A stretch of 64,000 nucleotides of DNA from Roseovarius litoreus (GCF_900142765.1 NZ_FRCB01000005.1:1-64000); one strand, 5' to 3'; shown: positions 28,551-36,875, counted from the first letter of the stretch. Numbers and translations are program-made. Notes: generated by a model not told the origin, from the sequence alone.

Positions 28551-29318
28551 TCACCCTGCAGGGGGTGCCGCGCGTTTCTCAGAGCTTTGGGCCTCCATCC
28601 GCTGTCGATAGGCGAGAATGCGATCCTTGAGCCCGGGCCGTCCGGCGGTTCGGACCACTGCCGCGAGGTCGAGATCATCGGTGTCGGGGTTTGTGAGCCG
28701 GAGCATGTCGCGGGTGGCGCGGTCAGGCAGGCTGCGGGCGCGGGCGGCGAGGCGGTCGATCAGCGCGGGCCAGTCGGCGGGCTCGGCGATCTCCGTGGCC
28801 AGACCGAGCGAGACGGCTTCCGGGGCGGCGACGGTGCGGGTGTCGATCAGCATGTCGCGCGCGCCGTCCATACCGATCAGCTGCGCCAGCCGCCTTGTGC
28901 CGAGCGCCAGCTCGAAATTCCAGCCGGGCATCCGGAACCTGGTGTCCTGGGTCGCGACGCGCTTCCAGCAGGCGGCGAAGAGGTCCGCGCCTGCGCCGAC
29001 CACCTGGCCCTGGGCCAGGGCGACGATGGGGAAGGGCGCCTTGTGCACCTTCTGCAACAGCATCTCGATCCGCACGAAGCGCCACAGAAGATCCCCGTCG
29101 CTCATGTCTTCGAGACCGGAGAGATCGAAGCCCGCGCAGAAATGCCTGCCATTGCCCCGGAGGATGGCGAGGCGCACGCCTTGCGCGGTGTCGAGCGTGT
29201 CGATCATCCGCTCGACCATATCGGGCGCCAGCGCGTTTGCCTTGGCCGGAGTGTCGAGCGTGAGGGTGAGTACATCCTCGTGCTGATCGACCAGAAGGTT
29301 GGGGGCGGGAGCGGTCAT
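28551..29318 (-). CDS. Enoyl-CoA hydratase/isomerase family protein
   Basis: The 255-residue crotonase-fold protein has LDTPAKANALAPDMVERM, GNGRHFCAGFDLSGL (first oxyanion-hole element) and IVALAQGQVVGAGADLFAAC. Substrate and exact reaction are unknown. The second glutamate position of classical hydratases does not stand out, so it may be an isomerase or lyase variant. Start 29318 lies 8 bp after the CoA-transferase stop; longer in-frame starts run inside that gene. The pair suggests activation of an acid to its CoA ester followed by crotonase chemistry. Confidence 0.82.
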   Translation of the reverse strand: MTAPAPNLLVDQHEDVLTLTLDTPAKANALAPDMVERMIDTLDTAQGVRLAILRGNGRHFCAGFDLSGLEDMSDGDLLWRFVRIEMLLQKVHKAPFPIVALAQGQVVGAGADLFAACWKRVATQDTRFRMPGWNFELALGTRRLAQLIGMDGARDMLIDTRTVAAPEAVSLGLATEIAEPADWPALIDRLAARARSLPDRATRDMLRLTNPDTDDLDLAAVVRTAGRPGLKDRILAYRQRMEAQSSEKRAAPPAG

Positions 29319-29326
29319 CGGCTGTC

Positions 29327-30475
29327 CTATGCCTCGCCGCTGGCTGTCAGTTGGGCCAGTATTTCGTCGGTATGCTCGCCAAGGGCCGGGGGCCTGCGGG
29401 TGACCGACTGCGCCGTGTCGTTGATGCGCAAGACCGGGCCGAAGGTCTGGGTGGTCACGCCGTTGGGCAGCGCGATCTGCTGCACCCAGCCCATATGCGC
29501 CACTTGCGGGTCCTGCAGAACCTCGGGATAGGTGTTGATCGGGCTGCAGGGCACGCCCGCTTCGTGGAAGGCGGCGATCCAATGCGCGATGGGTTTCGTG
29601 CGGAAGATCGCCTCGAGCAGATCGCGCAGCGTGTCCTGGTTCTGTGCCCGGGTTGTGGGGTCGATGAACCTTGGGTCTTTTTCGAGGTCTTCGCGGCCCA
29701 CGACGCGGCAGACCGAGGCCCAGAGACCGTTATTGCCCGCCGCCATGCCGAAATGGCCATCCTCGGCTTCGAACGCCTGATAGGGGGCGTTGCGCGGATG
29801 GGCCGATCCCAGCTTGCGGGGGGCTTTGCCGGTGCCGAAGAATTCGCTGGTCTGGAGGGCCGAGACCCCAAGCGTCGCCCCCAGCATGGAGACGTCGATA
29901 TGCTGGCCCTTGCCGGTGCTTGCGCGGGCATTGAGGGCTGCGGCGATCCCATAGGCCCCGTAAAGCCCGGAGACGAAATCGCACAGGGGCACGCCGCATT
30001 TGACCGGCGCGCCGCCCGGTTCGCCGGTGACGCTCATCACGCCGCTCATGGCCTGCATGGTGAGATCGAAGCCGCCTTCGCCGGAGCGGGGGCCGGTCTG
30101 ACCGAAGGCGGAGATCGAGCAATAGATGAGGCCGGGATTCAGCGCGGACATGGTGGCGTAGTCGAGTCCGTTTCGTTGCATCACGCCGGGGCGGAAATTC
30201 TCGAGCACGACATCCGCACCAAGGATCAACCGGCGTGCATGGGCGATGTCGCCGGGATCCTTCAGGTTCAGGCAGATCGACCGTTTGCCGCGATTGACCG
30301 AGGCGAAATTTTCGCTGTAGCCGTCGGTGAGCGGGGGCCATGTGCGCATCGCATCGCCGTTCGGACGCTCGACCTTGATCACATCGGCGCCCATGTCAGC
30401 CAGCAGCATCCCGCAAAAGGGGCCGGCCGCGATTTCGCAAAACTCGATGACTTTGATGCCATTCAGTGAGGACAT
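29327..30475 (-). CDS. CaiB/BaiF family (class III) CoA transferase
   Basis: The 382-residue protein begins GIKVIEFCEIAAGPFCGMLL and contains GADVIKVERPNGDAMR, NRGKRSICLNLKDP and the region GVPLCDFVSGLYGAYGIAAA, where the catalytic aspartate is expected. Such enzymes move CoA between carboxylic acids (carnitine, oxalate, mesaconate, succinate and others); the substrate is not identifiable. Start 30475 is an ATG; an in-frame TTG at 30487 follows AAGGA directly and is less likely. It lies 51 bp after the LuxR-type gene and 8 bp before the crotonase gene. Confidence 0.87.
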   Translation of the reverse strand: MSSLNGIKVIEFCEIAAGPFCGMLLADMGADVIKVERPNGDAMRTWPPLTDGYSENFASVNRGKRSICLNLKDPGDIAHARRLILGADVVLENFRPGVMQRNGLDYATMSALNPGLIYCSISAFGQTGPRSGEGGFDLTMQAMSGVMSVTGEPGGAPVKCGVPLCDFVSGLYGAYGIAAALNARASTGKGQHIDVSMLGATLGVSALQTSEFFGTGKAPRKLGSAHPRNAPYQAFEAEDGHFGMAAGNNGLWASVCRVVGREDLEKDPRFIDPTTRAQNQDTLRDLLEAIFRTKPIAHWIAAFHEAGVPCSPINTYPEVLQDPQVAHMGWVQQIALPNGVTTQTFGPVLRINDTAQSVTRRPPALGEHTDEILAQLTASGEA

Positions 30476-30526
30476 GGTCTGGTTCAATCCTTGATATTCG
30501 AGGGATCTGTCGGGGGTCGGCGCGTC

Positions 30527-31045
30527 TTATGTTTTTTGGCCGTCGCCAAGCCTGATGCCGACATCGAGGAACTCGTCCATGAAAAGGCTCATCAGCTCCA
30601 TGCGCGATGCGACGCCCGTCTTGCGGAAGATGTTCGATGTCTGCGCCTTGACGGTGCCTTCGGCGGTGGACCGTGCGGCAGCGATATCGGCGATGCTCAA
30701 GCCTTTCAGCATATACATCGCGACATCACGCTCGGCCGAGGTGAGGTTCCATTCTTCGAATTTGCCGCGCACGAAACTGTCCATTTCGCCGCGCAGGAAA
30801 CTCAGCGACTCGGATTGTTCTCTGTTGCGCGCTTCAAGCCAGCGCAGCTGCTGGACAAGAATGCGGATCGCCAGAACCAGCGCCACGGCGGAGAACACTT
30901 CGAAACACAGGTGGATCGCGTCGAGAAAGCCCGGCGCGCTGTTCGCAATCACACGTTCATAAATATCGCTGGCCACGTCGAACACGAAAAAGACGACGCT
31001 GCCGATCAGGAACAGTGTCACGTATTTCAGGGTGCTGGCCTGCAT
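30527..31045 (-). CDS. Membrane-anchored LuxR-type transcriptional regulator
   Basis: The 172-residue protein has two N-terminal membrane helices (about residues 6-26 and 47-67). A short, probably coiled, region follows (LRWLEARNREQSESLSFLRG). The C-terminus is a LuxR HTH (LTSAERDVAMYMLKGLSIAD, STAEGTVKAQTSNIFRKTGV). It has neither a receiver nor an autoinducer-binding domain. The input may be sensed in or near the membrane. It lies between the caiB-ech pair, which it may precede in one transcript, and the thermostable-hemolysin operon, whose 3' end is 178 bp upstream of its start. Confidence 0.82.
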   Translation of the reverse strand: MQASTLKYVTLFLIGSVVFFVFDVASDIYERVIANSAPGFLDAIHLCFEVFSAVALVLAIRILVQQLRWLEARNREQSESLSFLRGEMDSFVRGKFEEWNLTSAERDVAMYMLKGLSIADIAAARSTAEGTVKAQTSNIFRKTGVASRMELMSLFMDEFLDVGIRLGDGQKT

Positions 31046-31222
31046 GGCGCCTATGTGCTGAATGGGACATATCCTTGCGGGTTACGGTGCCCATAAGAGA
31101 ACAAGTGCGATCCAAAGGCAATGCCAACCTGAGGGCGGCGACGCCGCGCAAAGGCCCCCTTGATCGGGAGCCTGAGAGGTGGTGCCGGGGGGCCGCATCC
31201 AGACGCGGATGCGGCGTTGGGG

Positions 31223-31618
31223 TTATTGCACCCGCGACCAGTGACCGCCGTTGCGGCAGATCATCCCGCCCAGAACACAGCCGTTGACGGAAATGCGGTT
31301 TCCCGACAGCTCCAATCTGGACATGTATTCCTTGTCGCGGTCCGGCGCATAGATCCGGCCCTCGTATTCCCCCGACTTTGAGGGTTTCAGATTCCAGACG
31401 ATCTTGCGCCCCAGCGTGTCGGGCTGGATCGCCTCGCCCTGTTGATTTTCGGCGCGCTCAAGCACGCCGCAATAGGTATTGCCGCAGGAGGCGACGCGGA
31501 TATAGCCGACATCGCCGTGATCGTCCGGTGCCGTGCGCCACAGACCTTCGATCGGGTCGGACAGCGCGGGGCCGGCTGCGAAGAGGGCCACAAGGAACAG
31601 GCTTGCGATAGGTTTCAT
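31223..31618 (-). CDS. Exported DUF2147 family protein
   Basis: The 131-residue product has a signal peptide (MKPIASLFLVALFAAGPALS). The mature part carries DUF2147 signs: DPIEGLWRTAPDDHGDVGYI, CGNTYCGVLERAEN, GEYEGRIYAPDRDKEYMSRL and ISVNGCVLGGMICRNGGHW. Four cysteines are present and the protein is periplasmic. The function of the family is not known. It is the last gene of the operon starting at 35340, 46 bp after the TauD-like gene. Start 31618 was chosen because an earlier start would remove the signal peptide from the N-terminus. Confidence 0.82.
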   Translation of the reverse strand: MKPIASLFLVALFAAGPALSDPIEGLWRTAPDDHGDVGYIRVASCGNTYCGVLERAENQQGEAIQPDTLGRKIVWNLKPSKSGEYEGRIYAPDRDKEYMSRLELSGNRISVNGCVLGGMICRNGGHWSRVQ

Positions 31619-31664
31619 GTCTTTTTCTCCGTCAGATGGTCGGGACTGGATCGGTCGGGCCGCA

Positions 31665-32525
31665 TCAGAGATTGCCCATGCCGATGAAGAGTTGCCGGTT
31701 GGTGTCCACGATGGCGCGGCGGCCATGCATGATCCGGGTGTTGTCGAGAACCGCGATATCGCCGTCCTGCCAGTTGATCTCGTGCGTAGAGGCCTCGGCC
31801 AGGTCGCGAAGCTCTTCGATCTCGTCCTGGCTGACGACATCGTCGTCGCCGAAGCGATAGCGCGGCGGGGCGTAGTTATGTGAGGGACCAAGCACCGCGT
31901 TGGCGAACCCCTCGCCGCCCGACAGGGCGGAGGCGCGCACCGGGGCTACGGTCAGGCGATAGTTTATGCCGCCATCCTCGAGCATGTCGAAATCCTGGTT
32001 CGGGATCGCGGCGCGAAACTCTTCGACATGGCGCGCGGTGACCTCTTCTGGGCTGGAAATGGCGGGGTGTTCGTTGGCCAGATAGCGCTTCCACAATTGC
32101 TCGGGAAGGTAGCGTTCAACGACCATGTCACGCCGCCAGCGGGATTTTTGCGCGTCGGTCATCGCCTCGTACACGGCGCGACCGTCGCAAATCGTGGTCT
32201 GCGATCCCTCGAAGGCGGCGACGGGGCTGTAGAAGGCGACGATATCCGGGCAGACCGGCGTATTGCCGTTTTCCGTATGAAGCCCGATCGGGCCGGTTCC
32301 GGCGTCGACCTTCTGGGTGTTTTCGTCGCCGTAGTCGCGCGCCGGGTCGAAGGTGATTTTCCGGCAAAGGGCTGTGGTCAGGGAGCTGAACGCGGTCATG
32401 TCGGGCCGAAAGCCACGCAGCAGCGTCCAGCCATCCTCGGAAAGCTTGGTGCGAATTTGCGCCACCACGGCAGGGTCGGTGACGGGCTGCGCTTCGGCGG
32501 TGGGGCGAATGATGTTGTAGCTCAT
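31665..32525 (-). CDS. TauD/TfdA-type Fe(II)/2-oxoglutarate-dependent oxygenase
   Basis: The 286-residue protein has the iron-binding facial triad: H83-x-E85 (GLHTENGNTP) and H267 in NTRIMHGRRAI, with arginines next to H267 for the 2-oxoglutarate carboxylate. The acid in the HxE motif is Glu rather than the more usual Asp. The substrate is unknown; family members hydroxylate, desaturate or cyclise small molecules. The gene starts 3 bp after the SDR stop, so it belongs to the operon with the AMP-ligase and the thermostable-hemolysin-family protein. Confidence 0.85.
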   Translation of the reverse strand: MSYNIIRPTAEAQPVTDPAVVAQIRTKLSEDGWTLLRGFRPDMTAFSSLTTALCRKITFDPARDYGDENTQKVDAGTGPIGLHTENGNTPVCPDIVAFYSPVAAFEGSQTTICDGRAVYEAMTDAQKSRWRRDMVVERYLPEQLWKRYLANEHPAISSPEEVTARHVEEFRAAIPNQDFDMLEDGGINYRLTVAPVRASALSGGEGFANAVLGPSHNYAPPRYRFGDDDVVSQDEIEELRDLAEASTHEINWQDGDIAVLDNTRIMHGRRAIVDTNRQLFIGMGNL

Positions 32526-32528
32526 GGA

Positions 32529-33332
32529 TCAAGCCTCTTTCTGTTTTGTATAGCTGTTGAGGGCGGCCTGCGCCTTGGCGGTGCCTGCCTTGTGGGTCAA
32601 CGCCATGTCGATGATCGAAGGGGCAAGGGCCTGCAGCAGCGCAAAGACGCGTTCGCCCGGCCCCGGATAGATCATATTGCGCCCTGCCATGATCCCGTTC
32701 CACGCGCGGCGGGCCACGCGGTCAGGATCGTCGAGGGCCATTCCGAAGGGTTCGACCAGATGGGCGAAGCTGCCTTGGGCTGGGGTGCGTGTCGCGCGCG
32801 GGGCGACATAGGTGACCGAGATGCCGAATTCCGCCAATTCGCGGCGCAGGGCATCGGACAAACCGCGCATGGCGAATTTCGTGGCCGAATAGGCCGAGAA
32901 ATAGGGAAAGGCGATCAGCCCGAACATGGAGCCGATATTGACGATCCGCCCTTGTGCCGAGCACAGCGCCGGAACGAGGTCACGGGTCAGTTGCACGGCG
33001 GCGGTGAGGTTGGTGCCGACGGTGTCGGCGATCTGGGCGTCGTCAAGATCGGTGAGCCGCCCGACCGCCAGCCGCCCGGCATTGTTCACCAGAACATCCA
33101 GCCGGGAGCCGGTGGCGGCAACGATCTCTGCGCGCCCTTCGGGGGTCGTGATGTCGGCGGCGACAAGGCGCACCGGGGCATTGCCCAGAAGGGCCGCCGT
33201 CTCTTCGAGCTGGGCCTGTCTGCGACCGACCAGCACAAGATCATGGCCCGAGCGCGCGGCCTCGATGGCGAGCGCACGACCGATGCCGGAACCGGCCCCG
33301 GTGATCAGGGCTTTGGGAGGGGAGGTGGTCAT
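32529..33332 (-). CDS. Short-chain dehydrogenase/reductase
   Basis: The 267-residue classical SDR has the NAD(P) motif TGAGSGIGRA, LVNNAG, and the catalytic region NIGSMFGLIAFPYFSAYSATK (Ser, Tyr, Lys present). Arg residues after the second beta strand (VGRRQAQL) suggest NADP preference. The substrate is unknown. The start at 33332 overlaps the AMP-ligase stop by 4 bp (ATGA), and the TauD-like gene follows after 3 bp. It probably reduces or oxidises an intermediate made by the ligase partner. Confidence 0.88.
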   Translation of the reverse strand: MTTSPPKALITGAGSGIGRALAIEAARSGHDLVLVGRRQAQLEETAALLGNAPVRLVAADITTPEGRAEIVAATGSRLDVLVNNAGRLAVGRLTDLDDAQIADTVGTNLTAAVQLTRDLVPALCSAQGRIVNIGSMFGLIAFPYFSAYSATKFAMRGLSDALRRELAEFGISVTYVAPRATRTPAQGSFAHLVEPFGMALDDPDRVARRAWNGIMAGRNMIYPGPGERVFALLQALAPSIIDMALTHKAGTAKAQAALNSYTKQKEA

Positions 33333-34762
33333 GCGACGCACTCCTTCATGTCATGGGAAATTGGAAAACAGGGGAGCATCCGGGACAGCTGCGCCAGTTG
33401 GCTGCGGTCGATGCCACCGCCGGGTTTCAGAAGCCCCGCTTGCGAGGCGGGGGCAAAGCGCACCCGGCTAGGGCGCGCATAAAGCGGCAGGTCGGACAGA
33501 AGGGCTTCGATCTGTGCAGGCGCGACCGGGGCGGCGAGAACCGCGATGATCTCGAGCTGGTCATCCGGCGCAAGATACAGCCCCGCCGCGGGGATGCGCG
33601 GGTCGGCGCACAGAGCGGCCTCGACCCATTCGGGGTTTATGTTGCGGCCCTGCGGCGTGACGATCAGCCAGTCCTTGCGGCCTTCGACGATCAGCCGGCC
33701 CTCTTCGAACCGGCCCAAATCCCCGGTGCGCCACTCGCCGGTGACGGGGGGATGGCCGATATATCCCTCCATGACGGTCGGGCCGGACACGACGATTTCA
33801 CCATCGTCGATGCGGACCTCGACCCCGTCCAGAACCCGGCCCACCGTGCCTGCGCGCGCGTCAAGCGGCCCGTTCAGGGCCACGACCGAGCAACATTCCG
33901 ACAGGCCGTACCCTTCATGGACGGGCAAGCCGAGGGCCTCGGCCTCGGCCAGAAGGGCCGGGGAGGTTCGAGCGCCGCCCACAGCGATCAGGCGCAGGCT
34001 GGCCGGGGCCTGTGTCGCGGTTGTCCTGAGCTCCGAGACGAGGCGCGACAGGAGTGCGGGAACAAGGATGCTTGTTGTGGGGCGTGCCGAGGCCATGGCC
34101 GCCACGATGGGCGCCATCGGCCCGCCGAACAGCGCAGCGAGCGCCTCGGGGCAGAAATGAACCTCGGCCCCGGCCAGAAGAGGAAGATAGAGACCCGCCA
34201 CCTGCTCGAGCAACTGCGCCACGGGCAGAAGGGAGAGGTGAATATCCTCGCGGACGGGGGCAATCGCCTTTTCAAGCCCGGCGAGTGCAGCGGCCATTTG
34301 GCTTTCGCCGATCAGCACACCCTTGGGGGTGCCGGATGACCCCGAGGTGAAGATGATCCGGCGCGCGCCGGCGACGGGCGGATCAAGCGGCGTCGTCAGC
34401 GGGGGGCAGGCTTCGGGCGGGCAGAGAACCAGCGGTGTGACGGGCGCTTGAGAGGTGCCGATGATCGTCTCGACACCGGCCGATTCGATAAGATGCGCCT
34501 GTTGGGACGCTGAAAAGAACGGCGGGACATGAACCGATACATGGCCGCTATAGGTCAGGGCGAGATCGGCCAAGGCGGCGTCCAGCGGGTCGCTTGTGCT
34601 GATGCCGAAGACCCGCGCAGGTCCGGCCAGTGTCTTTGCATTCTGCACAAGAAAGGCCGCAAGGCTGCGATACGCGATGCATCTTGTGCCGGAGCGCAGC
34701 GCGGTTTTCTCGGGGCTTTGGGCGGCATGCTGCGAAAGGGCGTTGAACACACGGTCGGTCAT
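33329..34762 (-). CDS. AMP-dependent synthetase/ligase with altered A10 motif
   Basis: The 477-residue ANL-superfamily protein has the P-loop-like motif FTSGSSGTPKGVLIG (about residues 138-152), GYGLSECC (284-291), WRTGDLGRF and the hinge motif GRKDWLIVTPQGRNINP. It should adenylate a carboxylic acid and perhaps load CoA or a partner. At the C-terminus the usual GKIDR motif reads GGIDR (449-453), so the A10 lysine that promotes adenylation appears replaced by glycine; a lysine (K446) lies four residues earlier. The start at 34762 overlaps the upstream stop by one base (TGATG), and the stop overlaps the SDR start by 4 bp. Confidence 0.87.
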   Translation of the reverse strand: MTDRVFNALSQHAAQSPEKTALRSGTRCIAYRSLAAFLVQNAKTLAGPARVFGISTSDPLDAALADLALTYSGHVSVHVPPFFSASQQAHLIESAGVETIIGTSQAPVTPLVLCPPEACPPLTTPLDPPVAGARRIIFTSGSSGTPKGVLIGESQMAAALAGLEKAIAPVREDIHLSLLPVAQLLEQVAGLYLPLLAGAEVHFCPEALAALFGGPMAPIVAAMASARPTTSILVPALLSRLVSELRTTATQAPASLRLIAVGGARTSPALLAEAEALGLPVHEGYGLSECCSVVALNGPLDARAGTVGRVLDGVEVRIDDGEIVVSGPTVMEGYIGHPPVTGEWRTGDLGRFEEGRLIVEGRKDWLIVTPQGRNINPEWVEAALCADPRIPAAGLYLAPDDQLEIIAVLAAPVAPAQIEALLSDLPLYARPSRVRFAPASQAGLLKPGGGIDRSQLAQLSRMLPCFPISHDMKECVA

Positions 34763-35340
34763 CAGGCTGTCTCGGCTGCGGGTAGGGGGGCGTCCGTCGC
34801 TTGCGCCGGGTCGCGAAAGGCACAGACCCAAGGATCATGGTCATAGTAATCGCCCCATTGCGCGGGGTCCTGCACCCGGCTGGCCTGGGCGGGGGCGAGC
34901 ATGAGAGGCGTGATCCGCGCGCGCGTGATCAGGCGTCGGACCTCGGTCGTTGCGGTGAAGATGCCCCAGCCGATGCCACGCTCGCGTCCCCATTGGAACA
35001 CGGAGCGCAAGGTGGGATAGGCCGCGAAGGGCGAGGTGCACGCCAGGCCACCGACCTCGAGGATCGCTTCGGGGGGGACGTTCAGGCCGGTCCGACCGGC
35101 GAGCAACTGGCTGACGGGGGCGTCGAGATATTGCTGCGAAAAGAACCCTTCGGAGTGGCAGGATATGCTTGTGGCGCAGGCCACGTCCCCCGCACGGGTC
35201 GTTGTGATTACAAGACGCGAGGGCCGCGTCCGGTTGTCGGCGGAAAAGGCCTGTTTGTAGCTGCGGATGATATGCAGCACGGCGGCGTCAAACAGGGGTT
35301 GGGTTGCCGGGTCGCCATCTTCGGCAATTGTGGTTTGCAT
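34762..35340 (-). CDS. Thermostable hemolysin family (GNAT-like) protein
   Basis: The 192-residue protein matches the T_hemolysin family of Vibrio delta-VPH. Visible family elements are FFSQQYLDAPVSQLL (66-80), ILEVGGLACTSPFAAYPTLR (93-112), GWGIFTATTEVRRLI and WGDYYDHDPWVCAF (162-175). No signal peptide or membrane-damaging segment is seen. The fold is thought to be related to GNAT and LuxI-type synthases, so an acyl- or aminoacyl-transfer role is plausible and the hemolysin name may mislead. ATG 35340 follows GCGGAGA. It is the first gene of an operon with AMP-ligase, SDR, TauD-like and DUF2147 genes. Confidence 0.75.
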   Translation of the reverse strand: MQTTIAEDGDPATQPLFDAAVLHIIRSYKQAFSADNRTRPSRLVITTTRAGDVACATSISCHSEGFFSQQYLDAPVSQLLAGRTGLNVPPEAILEVGGLACTSPFAAYPTLRSVFQWGRERGIGWGIFTATTEVRRLITRARITPLMLAPAQASRVQDPAQWGDYYDHDPWVCAFRDPAQATDAPLPAAETA

Positions 35341-35636
35341 GTCATATCTCCGCAAACGGGAGGCTGCTCGTGCCTCGTTTGTTGGACATGTTCCCCGTCA
35401 GGCTGTGAAAATCCATTGGACTGAAGTCGGAATGACGACATGAACCCCGATATATGACTAAGGTTTATGCCCGTATCATCGGTCTTTGGCCGGGCCGTTC
35501 GGGGGCAGTCGCCGGGCTTGGTGCGTGCGCAGGCTTTTCAGTGCTACGGCCCCGGAGGCGGCACGCACGAGCGGTGGAGGCCTTGCGCCGCGGGGTGCGA
35601 ATGCCCGGTAAAGCCCGGCGCCTTCAGGCCGGTCGC
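35341..35636 (-). promoter_or_regulatory. Presumed control region of the thermostable-hemolysin operon
   Basis: These 296 bp between the operon start and the corA stop contain no convincing gene. The first 120 bp upstream of the ATG are relatively AT-rich, with a tATATATc stretch around 35450. The part next to corA is GC-rich with short inverted repeats and may hold the corA terminator. No lux-box-like palindrome was recognised. Confidence 0.3.
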
Positions 35637-36719
35637 TTAGCGCAACCAGCCCTTTTTCCAGATGTACCAAAGAAGGCCCGCGGCCGAGGCGCACATCAGC
35701 AGAAGTGCGAAGGGATAGCCCAGATACCAGTCAAGCTCGGGCATGTTCCAGGGCGATATCCCGCGGTTGAAATTCATGCCGTAGACGCTGGCGATGAAGC
35801 TCAGGGGAATGAAGATCGTCGCCACGATGGTCAGAACTTTCATGACCTCGTTCAGCTTCATGCTGACGCTTGAAATATGCATGTCCACCAAACCCGAGGC
35901 CATCTCGCGATAGGTTTCGACAATGTCCATCAATTGCACGCTGTGATCGTAGCAGTCGCGCAGAAACGGTCTGGTCTCATGGGAGATGAGAGGATGCTCG
36001 TTGCGGATCAGGCTGTTGAAGACGTCCCGGTGCGGCCAGATCGCGCGGCGCAGAAGCAAAAGCGCGCGCTTCATGTCGTGCAGATCGGCGATGTTTTCGG
36101 GGGCGGGGTCGTCGATGACACGGGTTTCGAGCGCCTCGAGCCGATCGCCCATTTTCTCCAGAGCGGGGAAATAGCTGTCGATGATCGCATCCAGCAAGGC
36201 ATAGGCCGTGTAATCGCTGCCCATGCTGCGGATGCGCCCGGTGCCCCTGCGGAGCCGGTCGCGGACGTTTTCGAAACAGTCTCCGGGGCGTTCCTGGAAC
36301 GTGATGACGTAGCCCGCCCCGATGAAGAACGCGACCTGTTCCGCATGGATCGGGTCATCGACGCCCGGCATCAACGCGACCACGAACAGGTGATCGTCGT
36401 ATTCCTCGACTTTGGGGCGTTGATGGGTGTTGACCGCGTCTTCCAGCGCCAGACTGTGCAGGCCGAATGTGTCCCCGATCTGCGAAATCAGGTCCGGGTC
36501 GCCGAATTGAACGATATCGACCCAGATCGTCGTGAATTTTCGCTTCATCTCGAGGATGGCGTTCAGATCGGTGACCTGCCGCTCCTCCAGCGCGTCTGGC
36601 CCGAAGGCCATGACACGGATTTTGGACTTTCCGGCGGAATGGGCGATCTGGAGCTGGCCCGGGACAGAGCCGGGCGGGGATCGCCGCTTTGCATTGATCG
36701 GCGGTCTTCGCTTGGTCAT
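35637..36719 (-). CDS. corA: CorA-family divalent metal ion transporter
   Basis: The 360-residue protein has a long cytoplasmic N-terminal domain. Two C-terminal membrane helices follow, with the family signature GMN at the end of the first (FIASVYGMNFNRG). Motifs such as FTTIWVDIVQFGDPDLI and ALEDAVNTHQRPKVEEYDDH fit CorA. It probably carries Mg2+ (or Co2+/Ni2+/Zn2+) across the inner membrane. The frame stays open upstream into a 117-bp repeat; start 36719 (MTKRRPPINAKRR) was chosen because the extension is repeat-derived. Confidence 0.92.
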   Translation of the reverse strand: MTKRRPPINAKRRSPPGSVPGQLQIAHSAGKSKIRVMAFGPDALEERQVTDLNAILEMKRKFTTIWVDIVQFGDPDLISQIGDTFGLHSLALEDAVNTHQRPKVEEYDDHLFVVALMPGVDDPIHAEQVAFFIGAGYVITFQERPGDCFENVRDRLRRGTGRIRSMGSDYTAYALLDAIIDSYFPALEKMGDRLEALETRVIDDPAPENIADLHDMKRALLLLRRAIWPHRDVFNSLIRNEHPLISHETRPFLRDCYDHSVQLMDIVETYREMASGLVDMHISSVSMKLNEVMKVLTIVATIFIPLSFIASVYGMNFNRGISPWNMPELDWYLGYPFALLLMCASAAGLLWYIWKKGWLR

Positions 36720-36758
36720 GTGGCAGCCTAATGTCATGCATCCATGCCGCGCAACGGT

Positions 36759-36875
36759 AAAGCGTTTCGCGAAAAACCTGAAACAGGGATTCTCGCGACA
36801 TGCAGTGCTTTGTTCCATCGTTGCACGCGGTCCACCTTTGGCTGATGCCTCAGGTCAAAGGCGGACCGCTTCAGG
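36759..36875 (-). repeat. 117-bp intergenic repeat, copy B
   Basis: A full copy 40 bp upstream of the corA start, oriented so that the corA leader would carry it. On the plus strand it begins AAAGCGTTTCGCGAAAAACC and ends GGCGGACCGCTTCAGG. It contains the family core TTTGGCTGATGCCTCAGG, which is identical in copy C. The remaining 250 bp up to the efflux gene hold an inverted repeat (37031-37050) but no gene that I can support. Confidence 0.85.

Noticed and set aside
34762-35340. Pore-forming hemolysin toxin
   Set aside because: No signal peptide, membrane segment or export gene; its operon is biosynthetic in character. The family name comes from Vibrio and may not describe function.
36720-36818. 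N-terminal extension of CorA into the repeat upstream
   Set aside because: The extra residues are encoded by repeat copy B and differ from CorA N-termini; ATG 36719 is sufficient.
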